Source of the DNA: Colletes latitarsis | Lineage: Eukaryota > Arthropoda > Insecta > Hymenoptera > Colletidae | NCBI RefSeq assembly: GCF_051014445.1 | Contig: NW_027488370.1 | Span: 11,904,001 to 11,968,000, forward strand | Direction of reading: 5' to 3' | Length of the DNA: 64,000 nt | Part shown: positions 56,365-64,000 of the stretch, piece by piece | Layout: every line of letters begins with the position of its first letter | How positions within the stretch are numbered: the stretch's first letter is position 1 | Program-made: the position numbers and the translations under genes | Notes under the pieces: model-generated | Told to the model about the DNA's origin: nothing | Seen by the model: only the letters and a program-made list of their open reading frames with translations | Databases searched by the model: none

Positions 56365-58174
56365 ATGTTAGGTCTGGGTTACGTCTAGGATTTGCCCCCA
56401 TCAGGCTCATACTTTCGCATATTTCTCATACTTCATGGCTAGATCCTGGGCTGTTTCTGCATTGTATCACGTAGTAATGTGGTAACACGCTGAAACAGTC
56501 AATTAAACCTGGTTTCGATTAATATTTTAGACGATAACGCATGTTAGGTCTGGGATAGGTCTAGGATTTGCCCTATTCAGGCTCAGACTTTCGCGTTTTT
56601 CACATACTTGTTGAACAGATCCTGGGTTATTTTCTGGTTTGGATCACATAGTAATGTGGTACCACACTGAAACTGTCGATTAAACCGGGTTTCGATCAAT
56701 ATTTTAGAGGATAACGCAAGTTAGGTCTGGGATAGGTCTGGGATTAGCCCTCATCAGACTCATACTTTCGCACACTTCACATACTCGTTGAACAGATCCT
56801 GGGTTATTTTCTGGTTTGGATCACATAGTAATGTGGTACCACACTGAAACTGTCGATTAAACCAGGTTTCGATCAATATTTTTGAGGATAACGCATGTTA
56901 GGTCTAGGTTAGGCATGGGATTTTCACTCATCAGACTCATACTTTCGCATTCTTCACATACTTGTTGAACGGATCCTGGGTTTTTTCTGGTTTGGAACAC
57001 GTCGTAATGTGGGTCCACACTGAAACAATCAATTAAAGCTGGTCTTGATAAATATTTTAGAGGATAACGCATGTTAGGTCTGGGATAGGTCTGGGATTTG
57101 CCATCATCAGACTCATACTTTCGCACACTTCACATACTCGTTGAACAGATCCTGGGTTATTTTCTAGTTGGGATCACTAGTAATATGGTACCACTCTGAG
57201 ACAGTCGATTAAACCAGGTTTTGATCAATATTTTTGAGGATAACGCATGTTAGGTCTAGGTTAGGCTTGGGATTTTCACTCATCAGACTCATACTTTCGC
57301 ATTCTTCACATACTTGTTGAACGGATCCTGGGGTTTTTGTGGTTTGGTTCAGGTAGTAACGTGGTACCACACTGAAACATTCAATTAAACCTGGTCTTGA
57401 TAAATATTTGAGAGGATAACGCATGTTAGGTCTGGGTTAGGTCTAGGATTTGCCCACATCAGGCTCACACTTTCGCATATTTCTCATACTTCATGGCTAG
57501 ATCCTGGGCTATTTCTGGATTGGATCACGTAGTAAAGTGGTACCACACTGAAACATTCAATGAAACCTGGTCTGGATAAATATTTTAGAGGATAACGCTT
57601 CTTAGGTCTGGGTTAGGTCTAAGATTTGCCCTCATCAGGCTCACAGTTTCGCGTTTTTCACATACTTGTTGAACAGATCCTGGGTTTTTTCTGGTTTGGA
57701 TCCCGTAGTAGTGTGGTACCACACTGAAACAGTCCATTAAACCTGGTTTCGCTCATTATTTTAGAGGATAACGCATGTTAGGTCTAGGTCAGGCCTGGGA
57801 TTTTCACTCATCAGACTCATACTTTCGCATTCTTCACATACTCGTTGAACTGATCGTGGGTTTTTTCTGGTTTGGATCACGTAGTAATGTGGTTCCACAC
57901 TGTAACAGTCGGTTAAACCTTGTTTCGATCAATATTTTAGAGGATAACGTAACTTAGGTCTGGGATAGGTCTGGGATTTGCCATCATCAGACTCATACTT
58001 TCGCACACTTCACATACTCGTTGAACAGATCCTGGGTTATTTTCTAGTTGGGATCACTAGTAATGTGGTACCACTCTGAGACAGTCGATTAAACCAGGTC
58101 TTGATCAATATTTTTGAGGATAACGCATGTTAGGTCTGGGATAGGTCTGGGATTTGCCATCATCAGACTCATAC

Positions 58175-58178
58175 TTTT

Positions 58179-58209
<31 letters not shown>
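58175..58209 (-). other. Poly(A) tail of the coding-complete element (T-tract on plus strand)
   Basis: On the minus strand, GACGAC-type element end is followed by 29 A bases, one G (58180), then five A bases, then satellite GTATGAGTCTGATG. Up to three of the terminal A bases may be target sequence, since the empty site reads CATACTTTCGC. The single interruption could be a mutation since insertion. Confidence 0.93.
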
Positions 58210-58725
58210 GTCGTGGGGAAAATCTTCGAAAGACTCCCTCCCACCTCCTTGGGGAGAGGTGGGAGGGGTGTGTGGGATTCCCCGCGCCCGTACAACGACA
58301 GGCGCGGGACCTACCCACTAAAAACCCCACGGTGACCCTTCGGCACGCTTTGGGAGGACACCGGGAATCGCTCGAAGCATTCTTCCGGTATCCTCCCCGT
58401 GCCCGCGCTTTCGCGCCCATCCCCCGGGGGGACAATCGGTCCCCCCAGTAGACACTCTGCCTCATAGCGGCGGGACGGGGCCACTCCATCCCGCCGCTAT
58501 CCGTCCCGGGGCCGCGTTTAGTGGCGGCTGCGAGCCCCAACTCGCAACCGCCCGCGACCCCGTTTCCACCCCTCGGCGGCCGGGCGTTCATGGCCGCACC
58601 AGACCGCCGAGGGTGCCTCCCCTTGCGTCGGACCGGTGGGGGGAGGCACTCCTACCACCAACCGGTCCGACCCGGCGCCGCCTGGCGGGAGGAGGGTCCC
58701 CTCAGGACCCCCCTCCCAGCCTAGG
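58210..58725 (-). other. Retroelement 3' UTR made of serial hairpins (coding-complete copy)
   Basis: This has the same chain of inverted repeats as at 32225-32737. Differences from the other copy mostly keep pairing: at 58359 a substitution turns an A-U into a G-U pair in the stem 58352-58364 with 58385-58397; at 58512 a substitution does the same in the stem 58507-58516 with 58553-58562; and in the GGGGGGAC/GTCCCCCC hairpin (58426-58433 with 58439-58446) the extra bases fall in the loop. This supports a selected RNA structure, though two copies are a small sample. Confidence 0.8.
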
Positions 58726-61700
58726 TCATCCGCCACGCCGAGGCGGCCGCCCGCGACGCCTCGCGACCAGGCGACGACCTCCGGCCACCGCACGAGCGCG
58801 AGCTTCAGTGCGCCGCTGAAGCTCGCGCTCCCTCCCCGCGGCCTCCTTCTGCAACATTACGTTCTCGCAGAAGGAGGCCACGGCCCTCCACTTCTCCTCG
58901 CTGCCGAGCATGGCGCGCACCACGCCCGGCAGCGAGACATCCCGCCCGACGACGCCGACCAGGACACGGCGCTCCCCCTCCCACGCGGGGCATACCTCCA
59001 GGGTATGATCCGCCGTGTCCTGCTCAGCGTCGCAATGGCAGCAACGCGCCGTCGGCTCCTTCCCTATCCGGCACAGGTATCTTCCGAAGCTGCCATGCCC
59101 GGAAAACACCTGTGCCAGCCGGTAGGTGAGGCTGCCATGGCCTCTGTCCAGCCACTCCTTCAGGAGTGGCCGAACAGCCCCGACAGTCCGGTGCCCCGCG
59201 GTTGGCAGAGCCAGCCGCTCCTGCCACGCGAGCAACACGGACTGCCGGGCCTGGCGCTTCAAATCGCCCCAAGCAGGTTCCTGCCCGCCCGGGACCGCCC
59301 CCACCCCCGCGCGTCGGTCGACGCGGTGCCGGTACATCACCGCGTGCGACCGCGCGAGCAGGTCCATGGGCGGCATCCCCGCTAGAACCGTCGCCGCCTC
59401 ATGTGACATGGTCCGATACCCGCGGACGACCCTGAGCGCCACGCGCCTCTGCACCCGACGCAGCATAGTCATGCTGCGCCGGGAGGCAGCCAGGTCGTCC
59501 GCCCAGATGGGGGCCCCGTATAGGGCCACCGACTGGACCATTGCCACATAGAGGCGACGAACTCGGCCCGCCGGGCCCCCCAGGTTGGGCAGGATCCGGC
59601 CCAGAGCCGCAACCATCCTTTCCAACCGGGGGACCAGGCAGCGGAAATGCTTCTCGAAACGCCAGTGGCTATCGAGGATCAGCCCTAGATACCTGATCTG
59701 GGGCTTCACCTCGATGTCAGCCCCACCCACCCGAATCAGAGGGGGTGGCGGATCCTGCCGAGGTGAATGAAACGCAATCACCTCGGTCTTATGGACCGCC
59801 ACCGTCATCCCCATCCCCCTGATCCGGTCGACGACGCGTTGCGACCCCTCCTCCGCGCGACGCATGGCCCTCGCCCAGTGCGCCCCGACGGCCAGCACCA
59901 GTGTGTCATCCGCATAACACACCGTGCTGACGCCGTCGGGGAGGCCGGCCCGCAACACCGAGTCGTACGCGATGTTCCACAGGAGTGGCCCGAGGACCGA
60001 CCCCTGCGGAACACCGCAGTACACCTCCCTCCGCATATCACCATCCCGGCCCGGATACTCGATCCACCTGCCGCGGAGATAATCCCCGACAACCGCCCTG
60101 AGACAAGGGGGGACTCGATGATATTCGAGCCCCCTCCTTATCTCTTCCCAGGGGAGGGTGTTAAAGGCATTGGCAATATCCAAGGATATTGCCAATGCCA
60201 CCCCTCCCCGGGAGACGGCCGCCTCCGAGAGGGACCTCACACGACCTATCGCGTCGATAGTCGATCGGCCCCCCCGGAAACCGAACTGGCAGTCGGCCAG
60301 ACCGGGATCACCCCGCGACAGGTGCTCGACGAGGCGGGCAGCAATCACCCGCTCGAAGAGCTTGCCCACCTCGTCGAGGAGACAAATGGGCCGGTATGCG
60401 GAGGGAGACTCCGCGGGCCGACCCTCCTTCCGGAGGAGGACCATCCTCGCCACCTTCCAACTGGGGGGGAATCGCCCGTCCCTCAGGCAGCGGTCGAACA
60501 ACCGCCTGAGGTCGGCCCCAAGGACGCCCTGGGTCAAGACCCAAACCCGGCCGGGCACACCATCCGGACCCGGGGCCGTGTTACGAACCCCGAGCCGTCT
60601 GATGGCCGCTGCCAGCTCCTCCTGCGTGACCCCCAGCTCGGCCGTCCATTCCACTGGGACAGCCGCCGCCGCCGGAGGACGCGGTCCCCTCTCCCCAATT
60701 GGGAAGAGTGTATTGACCACGTCCTCCAGCAGCCGGGGGTCAAGACCCTCGGTGACGGGGGGCGCCCACGGGCGGAGCTTATTCAGCACCACCTTATATG
60801 GGCGCCCCCATGGATCGTCATCAAGGGTCTGGAGGAGCTCCTTCCATGCCTGGGTCTTGGCCCGTTTGATGGCGACCTGCAGAGCAACCCGCGCCACGCG
60901 GTATGCTCCATACAGGTCATCAGCTGCCCTCGCTCGCGCCACGCCGTCGCCTGTACGTTGACGACGGCGCGCGCGGGTGTACTGGCGTCGGGCGCGGACA
61001 GTCGCGACTCGCAACTCCGCGATCGCGTCCGACCACCAGTACACCGCCCGGCGAGGAGAAGCCCGCCCGACCCGAGGCATCGCCGCGTCGCAAATACCCG
61101 CGACCAATGCTCCGAGCCGGGCGACCTCCTCCTCTATGCTCGGCAACTCGGCCGCACCCTGCGGCCAAGTTGCAGCGAGGGCAGCTGCCATCAGGGCGTC
61201 CTTGTCCAGGCGCCGAAGCGCCCAGCGGCGTGGTGGGGTGCCACGCAGGCGGCCGTGTCGGGATGCACTCGCGGCGGCAGAGACCTCCATCCGGATGTAC
61301 CGGTGATCGGAGAGTGTCTCTGCCCCCGCGACCACGTGCCAACCCGACACCATGCGCACGGCGTTGGGGGTCGCGAATCCAACATCCACGATGGACCCCC
61401 CATATCGCCGCACGCATGTGTGCTCCGACCCCCGGTTCAATACCCGGAGGTCGAGCCCCGCCGCCCAATCGCCCAGGATCCCGCCGCGAACGGAGGTCCT
61501 GGGGGATCCCCAAGCCACCGACTTGGCATTAAAATCCCCCAGGACCAGCACCGGCCGGGCCGCGTAGCGCTGCACGCATGCCGCGACCTCGGCCAAGTAC
61601 AGCTCGAACGCAGCGTGACCGCTACGGGGCGAAATGTAGCACCCCACCACAGCGACTCCCCCCCAGTCCACGGCGACGAATCCCCGACCGCGCTCCAACA

Positions 61701-61908
61701 AGGAGAACGGTGGGGACCCATCGCCCCCTCCCCATACCGTCGCCACCAAGCCGTCCGCGTCGCCCACCCAATGAGGATGATCAGGGACGCGGTACGGCTC
61801 GGCGGCGACCGCCAGGCCAACCCCCCACTCCGCGAGGACTTGGGACATCAAGTCCTGTGCCGCGCGGCAGTGGTTGAGGTTGGCCTGGAGGAGGAGGCGG
61901 GGCGGCAT
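58726..61908 (-). CDS. ORF2 polyprotein: endonuclease and reverse transcriptase of an R1-clade non-LTR retrotransposon
   Basis: This 1060-residue protein nicks target DNA and reverse-transcribes the element RNA from the exposed 3' end. Residues 1-210 are an endonuclease/exonuclease/phosphatase domain with QANLN (Asn10), AEPY (Glu37), GDFNA (124-128), SIVDVGF (Asp175) and LSDHRYI (Asp201, His202). The reverse transcriptase spans about 440-760: APGPDGVPG (445-453), YRPICLL, FGFRGGRST (542-550), SLDIANAFN with catalytic Asp577, GVPQGSVLGP (632-641) and YADD (665-668). A zinc motif CX2CX8HX4C lies at 956-973, and the C terminus is Arg-rich. Length is typical for the clade and no RNase H domain is seen. 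The ATG shares its first base with the ORF1 stop codon (TAATG), which fixes the start. No frameshift or missing catalytic residue was found, so it looks functional. Family assignment within the clade (R1, TRAS, SART or other) needs a tree. Confidence 0.96.
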   Translation of the reverse strand: MPPRLLLQANLNHCRAAQDLMSQVLAEWGVGLAVAAEPYRVPDHPHWVGDADGLVATVWGGGDGSPPFSLLERGRGFVAVDWGGVAVVGCYISPRSGHAAFELYLAEVAACVQRYAARPVLVLGDFNAKSVAWGSPRTSVRGGILGDWAAGLDLRVLNRGSEHTCVRRYGGSIVDVGFATPNAVRMVSGWHVVAGAETLSDHRYIRMEVSAAASASRHGRLRGTPPRRWALRRLDKDALMAAALAATWPQGAAELPSIEEEVARLGALVAGICDAAMPRVGRASPRRAVYWWSDAIAELRVATVRARRQYTRARRRQRTGDGVARARAADDLYGAYRVARVALQVAIKRAKTQAWKELLQTLDDDPWGRPYKVVLNKLRPWAPPVTEGLDPRLLEDVVNTLFPIGERGPRPPAAAAVPVEWTAELGVTQEELAAAIRRLGVRNTAPGPDGVPGRVWVLTQGVLGADLRRLFDRCLRDGRFPPSWKVARMVLLRKEGRPAESPSAYRPICLLDEVGKLFERVIAARLVEHLSRGDPGLADCQFGFRGGRSTIDAIGRVRSLSEAAVSRGGVALAISLDIANAFNTLPWEEIRRGLEYHRVPPCLRAVVGDYLRGRWIEYPGRDGDMRREVYCGVPQGSVLGPLLWNIAYDSVLRAGLPDGVSTVCYADDTLVLAVGAHWARAMRRAEEGSQRVVDRIRGMGMTVAVHKTEVIAFHSPRQDPPPPLIRVGGADIEVKPQIRYLGLILDSHWRFEKHFRCLVPRLERMVAALGRILPNLGGPAGRVRRLYVAMVQSVALYGAPIWADDLAASRRSMTMLRRVQRRVALRVVRGYRTMSHEAATVLAGMPPMDLLARSHAVMYRHRVDRRAGVGAVPGGQEPAWGDLKRQARQSVLLAWQERLALPTAGHRTVGAVRPLLKEWLDRGHGSLTYRLAQVFSGHGSFGRYLCRIGKEPTARCCHCDAEQDTADHTLEVCPAWEGERRVLVGVVGRDVSLPGVVRAMLGSEEKWRAVASFCENVMLQKEAAGRERELQRRTEARARAVAGGRRLVARRRGRPPRRGG

Positions 61909-61910
61909 TA
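61906..61910 (-). promoter_or_regulatory. TAATG stop/start overlap coupling ORF1 to ORF2 translation
   Basis: On the minus strand the ORF1 stop TAA and the ORF2 start ATG share one A (61908). In the silkworm element SART1 a UAAUG junction drives ORF2 translation by termination and re-initiation; the same arrangement here suggests the same mechanism. The flanking ATTAATTAATG is AT-rich within otherwise very GC-rich coding sequence, which may keep the junction unpaired. Confidence 0.8.
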
Positions 61911-63785
61911 ATTAATGGCCGCGCCAGCCTCCTCCCGGCCGTCCGTCCCCGTAGCACCGTCCACCTCCATGGAGGACGATGCCACCGCCCTCGGCACCGG
62001 AGCCGGTGCAGCCCGCCTCTTCCTCTCCTTCCGGGAGGGGGGGGAGCACTTCTTGCTCCCCACCCTGTGATCGGCTGGCCTCCCCATGTCCGCACACAGC
62101 GGGCAGTGGGGGGCCGCCGAGCACTGGCTCGCACGGTGCTCTTTGGCACCGCAGCGGTAACACTGACCGCTGCGGTCCACCGGCGAGGTGCACCACTGCC
62201 TCACGTGCCCCAATTCGAGGCAGCGGTGACACTGGAGCGGGCGCGGCGCGAGGATTTCCACTCGCGCCGAAACCCACCCCACCAACACCCTCCCGGATTC
62301 CGCCACCTTACGGGCGGCGGAGAGGGGGCACCGGGCCCACACCGACCCGAGGCCGGAGGGCGACCTGCGGATCTCTCCGATCCGCAGGTCCTCCACAGGA
62401 CAGTCCCCCGCCCTCGCAAGGGCACGGGACACATCCTGTGCGCTGACCGAGTCGTCCAGCCCACAAACGCGCATCTCCGTGCGCTTCGTGGGCCGGGCGA
62501 CCCGGACACCTCGCTCGCCCAGCTGCTCCCGGAGCCTCTGGGCGAGACGATCCGCCTTCGCGCCGCCTTCTGCACCGGGGATCTCCAGCAAGAGACCCCC
62601 GGTCACGGCCCTCTTCGCCCTCACGGAGGCGATGCCCAGCTCTTCCAGGGAGATATTCTCCCTGGCGAGCCGCATCGCCTCCGCGAGGGTCAGGTCGCCC
62701 CCCTGCGCAACGGTCAGCGTCACCGCTGCCGTTTTTGGGGGACGACCTGGTCGTGCCTTCCCGACCTTCGCGGCCTTTACCTTGGCCGCCGGCGGCGGAG
62801 GCGGAGGCTGCGGTTGCGAGGCCTTCCTCGCCGCCCGCTTCGCCTTCCGCCCCACCACCTCACTCCACGCCACCCCCCCTTGGGAGGGTGCTGTGGGGGA
62901 CGCGACCACCGCGACCACGGGTACACCACCCCCCTTGGGGGTCGCGAACCGGGGCCCTGGTGCCGCAACGCTGGGCGGAGCCTTCACTCCGCCCTTCTTT
63001 GCCTTCCCCGACTGTACCGGCACAGGTCGGGGAGGCACCGCCTTCCTGCTGACCGCTCTTCCGGCGAGGAGCTCCTCCCGGAAGGCGGCCAGCTTGCCAT
63101 CAATCATGTCCCCAATCCTCCTCAGAAGATCGTCTTCTGAGGAGGACGGGGACTTCTTCACGGGCGGAGTGCGGGTGGTGGGGCCCGCGGTGCCCCGCAC
63201 CACTGCCGCCGCACTCCGCTTATTTACCTCCGCCGAGGGACGCGGCGGTGGAGGAGGAGGGAGGATGGGAGGGAGGGCCGCGCTGTTCCACAGCACCTCT
63301 GCCCTCCTCCTCCCCTGTCGCTCCTCCTCCAACAGGAGCTGCAGACGGGCGTTCCGCCCTCTGAGCTCCCGCGCCGCCTCCCTCATTTCCTCCGCCGCGG
63401 CCTTCAGAGCCTCTGCCCCGCCGCTCTTCTGCCCCTTAAAGGAGCAGGCAGCGGCCACTTTCTCCACCCGCCTCAGGGACGAGGAGATCCTCTCCGATAT
63501 CTCCTCGGTCACCTCGTCCCTGAGGCAACTCAGCCTCACCGACGGGCTCATCGCCCCGCCCACCTCGACGACGGCCTGCCCCGTCCTCTTCCTCTTAGAG
63601 CCTATGAGGCTCCTGGTGGAGGAGAAGGACGAGACTGACGCAGTCTCGTCGTCCTCTTCCACCATCCACGAAGCCGGGCCAGGCGCTGGAGGCGGCGCGA
63701 GCGCCGTCACTCCAGTCCCAACACCGCCTTCGTCCTCCCCCTCTGACTTACCCCGTCCCATCCCCGTTTTAATATTGAACTCCAT
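61908..63785 (-). CDS. ORF1 gag-like nucleic-acid-binding protein of the R1-clade retrotransposon
   Basis: This 625-residue protein should bind element RNA, form the ribonucleoprotein and help bring it to the nucleus and target. The N terminus is low-complexity and acidic/Ser-rich with a basic SKRKR patch near residue 65 (possible nuclear signal). Residues about 85-170 are charged and likely a coiled coil. Pro/Ala/Lys-rich linkers follow to about 360, then a folded region (about 365-515) resembling the conserved part of R1-clade ORF1. Three zinc knuckles end the protein: CX2CX4HX4C at 519-532 and 542-555, and a variant CX2CX8HX6C at 561-580. The ATG has A at -3 and G at +4. The TAA stop overlaps the ORF2 ATG by one base. 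The frame is intact, and it is the only visible ORF1 in the window since the other copy is truncated. Confidence 0.94.
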   Translation of the reverse strand: MEFNIKTGMGRGKSEGEDEGGVGTGVTALAPPPAPGPASWMVEEDDETASVSSFSSTRSLIGSKRKRTGQAVVEVGGAMSPSVRLSCLRDEVTEEISERISSSLRRVEKVAAACSFKGQKSGGAEALKAAAEEMREAARELRGRNARLQLLLEEERQGRRRAEVLWNSAALPPILPPPPPPRPSAEVNKRSAAAVVRGTAGPTTRTPPVKKSPSSSEDDLLRRIGDMIDGKLAAFREELLAGRAVSRKAVPPRPVPVQSGKAKKGGVKAPPSVAAPGPRFATPKGGGVPVVAVVASPTAPSQGGVAWSEVVGRKAKRAARKASQPQPPPPPPAAKVKAAKVGKARPGRPPKTAAVTLTVAQGGDLTLAEAMRLARENISLEELGIASVRAKRAVTGGLLLEIPGAEGGAKADRLAQRLREQLGERGVRVARPTKRTEMRVCGLDDSVSAQDVSRALARAGDCPVEDLRIGEIRRSPSGLGSVWARCPLSAARKVAESGRVLVGWVSARVEILAPRPLQCHRCLELGHVRQWCTSPVDRSGQCYRCGAKEHRASQCSAAPHCPLCADMGRPADHRVGSKKCSPPSRKERKRRAAPAPVPRAVASSSMEVDGATGTDGREEAGAAIN

Positions 63786-64000
63786 AATATTCCCACGAGC
63801 AGGTCGGAAGAAAAGGTCCGCCCGGGCAGAGCCGCCTTACCCGGGTAAGCCTATATACTCCGGGGGTTCGGCAGGTTCCCCGGAGGTGGTCGCTTGGGAT
63901 TGGGCCTTCTCCCCCAACCATGCATCCCATCGCCGCGCACCATAGCTTAGGATTGGAGGGCGATTTTATAGAGTCGCCATACTCGTGGCCCAGGCGGTTA
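63786..64000 (-). other. Partial 5' UTR of the coding-complete element
   Basis: These 215 bases upstream of ORF1 contain no satellite sequence, so the element continues past the window edge. On the minus strand they hold a TATAAAA string (63964-63970), several upstream ATGs and GC-rich inverted segments such as ACCCGGGT (63838-63845 region). R1-clade elements usually rely on internal or target-derived promoters; the TATAAAA string is not sufficient evidence of a promoter. Confidence 0.7.
63851..63943 (-). other. Upstream open reading frame of 30 codons in the 5' UTR
   Basis: An ATG at 63943 opens a 30-codon frame ending in TAG at 63851, 65 bases before the ORF1 start. It resembles no protein I recognise. 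If the transcript starts upstream of it, it could lower ORF1 translation. It may equally be chance. Confidence 0.3.

Larger units (their letters stand above)
32762..58174. repeat. 176-bp satellite DNA array, right block (about 144 monomers)
   Basis: This continues the same satellite in the same orientation after the first retroelement. Removing that element plus one target-site duplication rejoins an intact monomer, so the two blocks were one array. Variants differ from the left block: monomers with CGTTTTTCACATACTTGTTG or GCACACTTCACATACTCGTTG middles and GCAAGTTAGGTCTGGGATAGG starts are much more common. Higher-order repeats are more obvious, with periods of about 7, 8-9, 10 and 11 monomers. 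The block ends at 58174, where the minus-strand element begins with its T-tract. No gene is visible inside. Confidence 0.97.
58175..64000 (-). mobile_element. R1-clade non-LTR retrotransposon, coding-complete copy (5' end beyond window)
   Basis: Read on the minus strand this has a 5' UTR (partial), ORF1 of 625 codons, ORF2 of 1060 codons, a 516-base 3' UTR and a poly(A) tail. Two ORFs, a gag-like ORF1 with three zinc knuckles, an apurinic-type endonuclease at the ORF2 N terminus, a reverse transcriptase with YADD, a C-terminal CCHC motif and no RNase H domain fit the R1 clade. Both ORFs are open with the expected catalytic residues, so the copy may be autonomous. It is inserted in the satellite between CATAC and TTTCGC, in the opposite orientation to the other copy. 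Its right-hand target duplication is not visible because the window ends inside the 5' UTR. Confidence 0.95.

Noticed and set aside
59767..61911. Long plus-strand open frame (714 codons) opposite ORF2, and a 488-codon one at 62479-63945 opposite ORF1
   Set aside because: Their translations are Pro/Arg/His-rich and lack any domain. They are mirror frames caused by the GC-rich codons of the real ORFs on the minus strand.

Overview
This is a eukaryotic, non-coding, repeat-dominated window, almost certainly from an arthropod and probably an insect. About 56.5 kb is one tandem satellite with a 176-bp monomer: roughly 176 monomers in 1-31070 and 144 in 32762-58174. The rest is two copies of one GC-rich non-LTR retrotransposon of the R1 clade (the group containing R1, TRAS and SART). 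That clade is known mainly from arthropods. I see no host gene, rRNA or tRNA.

Layout: 1-31070, satellite; 31071-32761, a 5'-truncated plus-strand copy of the element with a poly(A) tail and a 14-17 bp target-site duplication; 32762-58174, satellite in the same orientation; 58175-64000, a minus-strand copy of the same element with poly(A) tail, structured 3' UTR, intact ORF2 (endonuclease plus reverse transcriptase), intact ORF1 (gag-like, three zinc knuckles) and part of the 5' UTR. The window ends inside this copy. ORF1 and ORF2 are joined by a one-base TAATG stop/start overlap, the arrangement known for translational coupling in SART1. The two copies are nearly identical over their shared part, so the family moved recently.

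The most interesting point is inside the satellite. Nearly every monomer carries two tandem copies of an 11-base unit, TTAGGTCTGGG (often TTAGGTCTAGG or TTAGGCCTGGG). This is the canonical arthropod telomere unit TTAGG plus TCTGGG. Extended 11-base telomere units of this kind have, as I recall, been reported in Hymenoptera, so the array may be subtelomeric or telomere-derived in a wasp, bee, ant or relative. The truncated element sits exactly at this doublet, as expected for a telomere-associated R1-clade element. The second copy lies elsewhere in the monomer, but the presumed nick sites of both share a similar sequence.

The array also shows recent amplification: an apparently identical 2.46-kb block present twice, further partial copies of it, a 353-bp dimer duplication, and higher-order repeats of about 7, 8-9, 10 and 11 monomers. 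Short antisense reading frames of 63-89 codons recur in the satellite but are products of the repeat, not genes.
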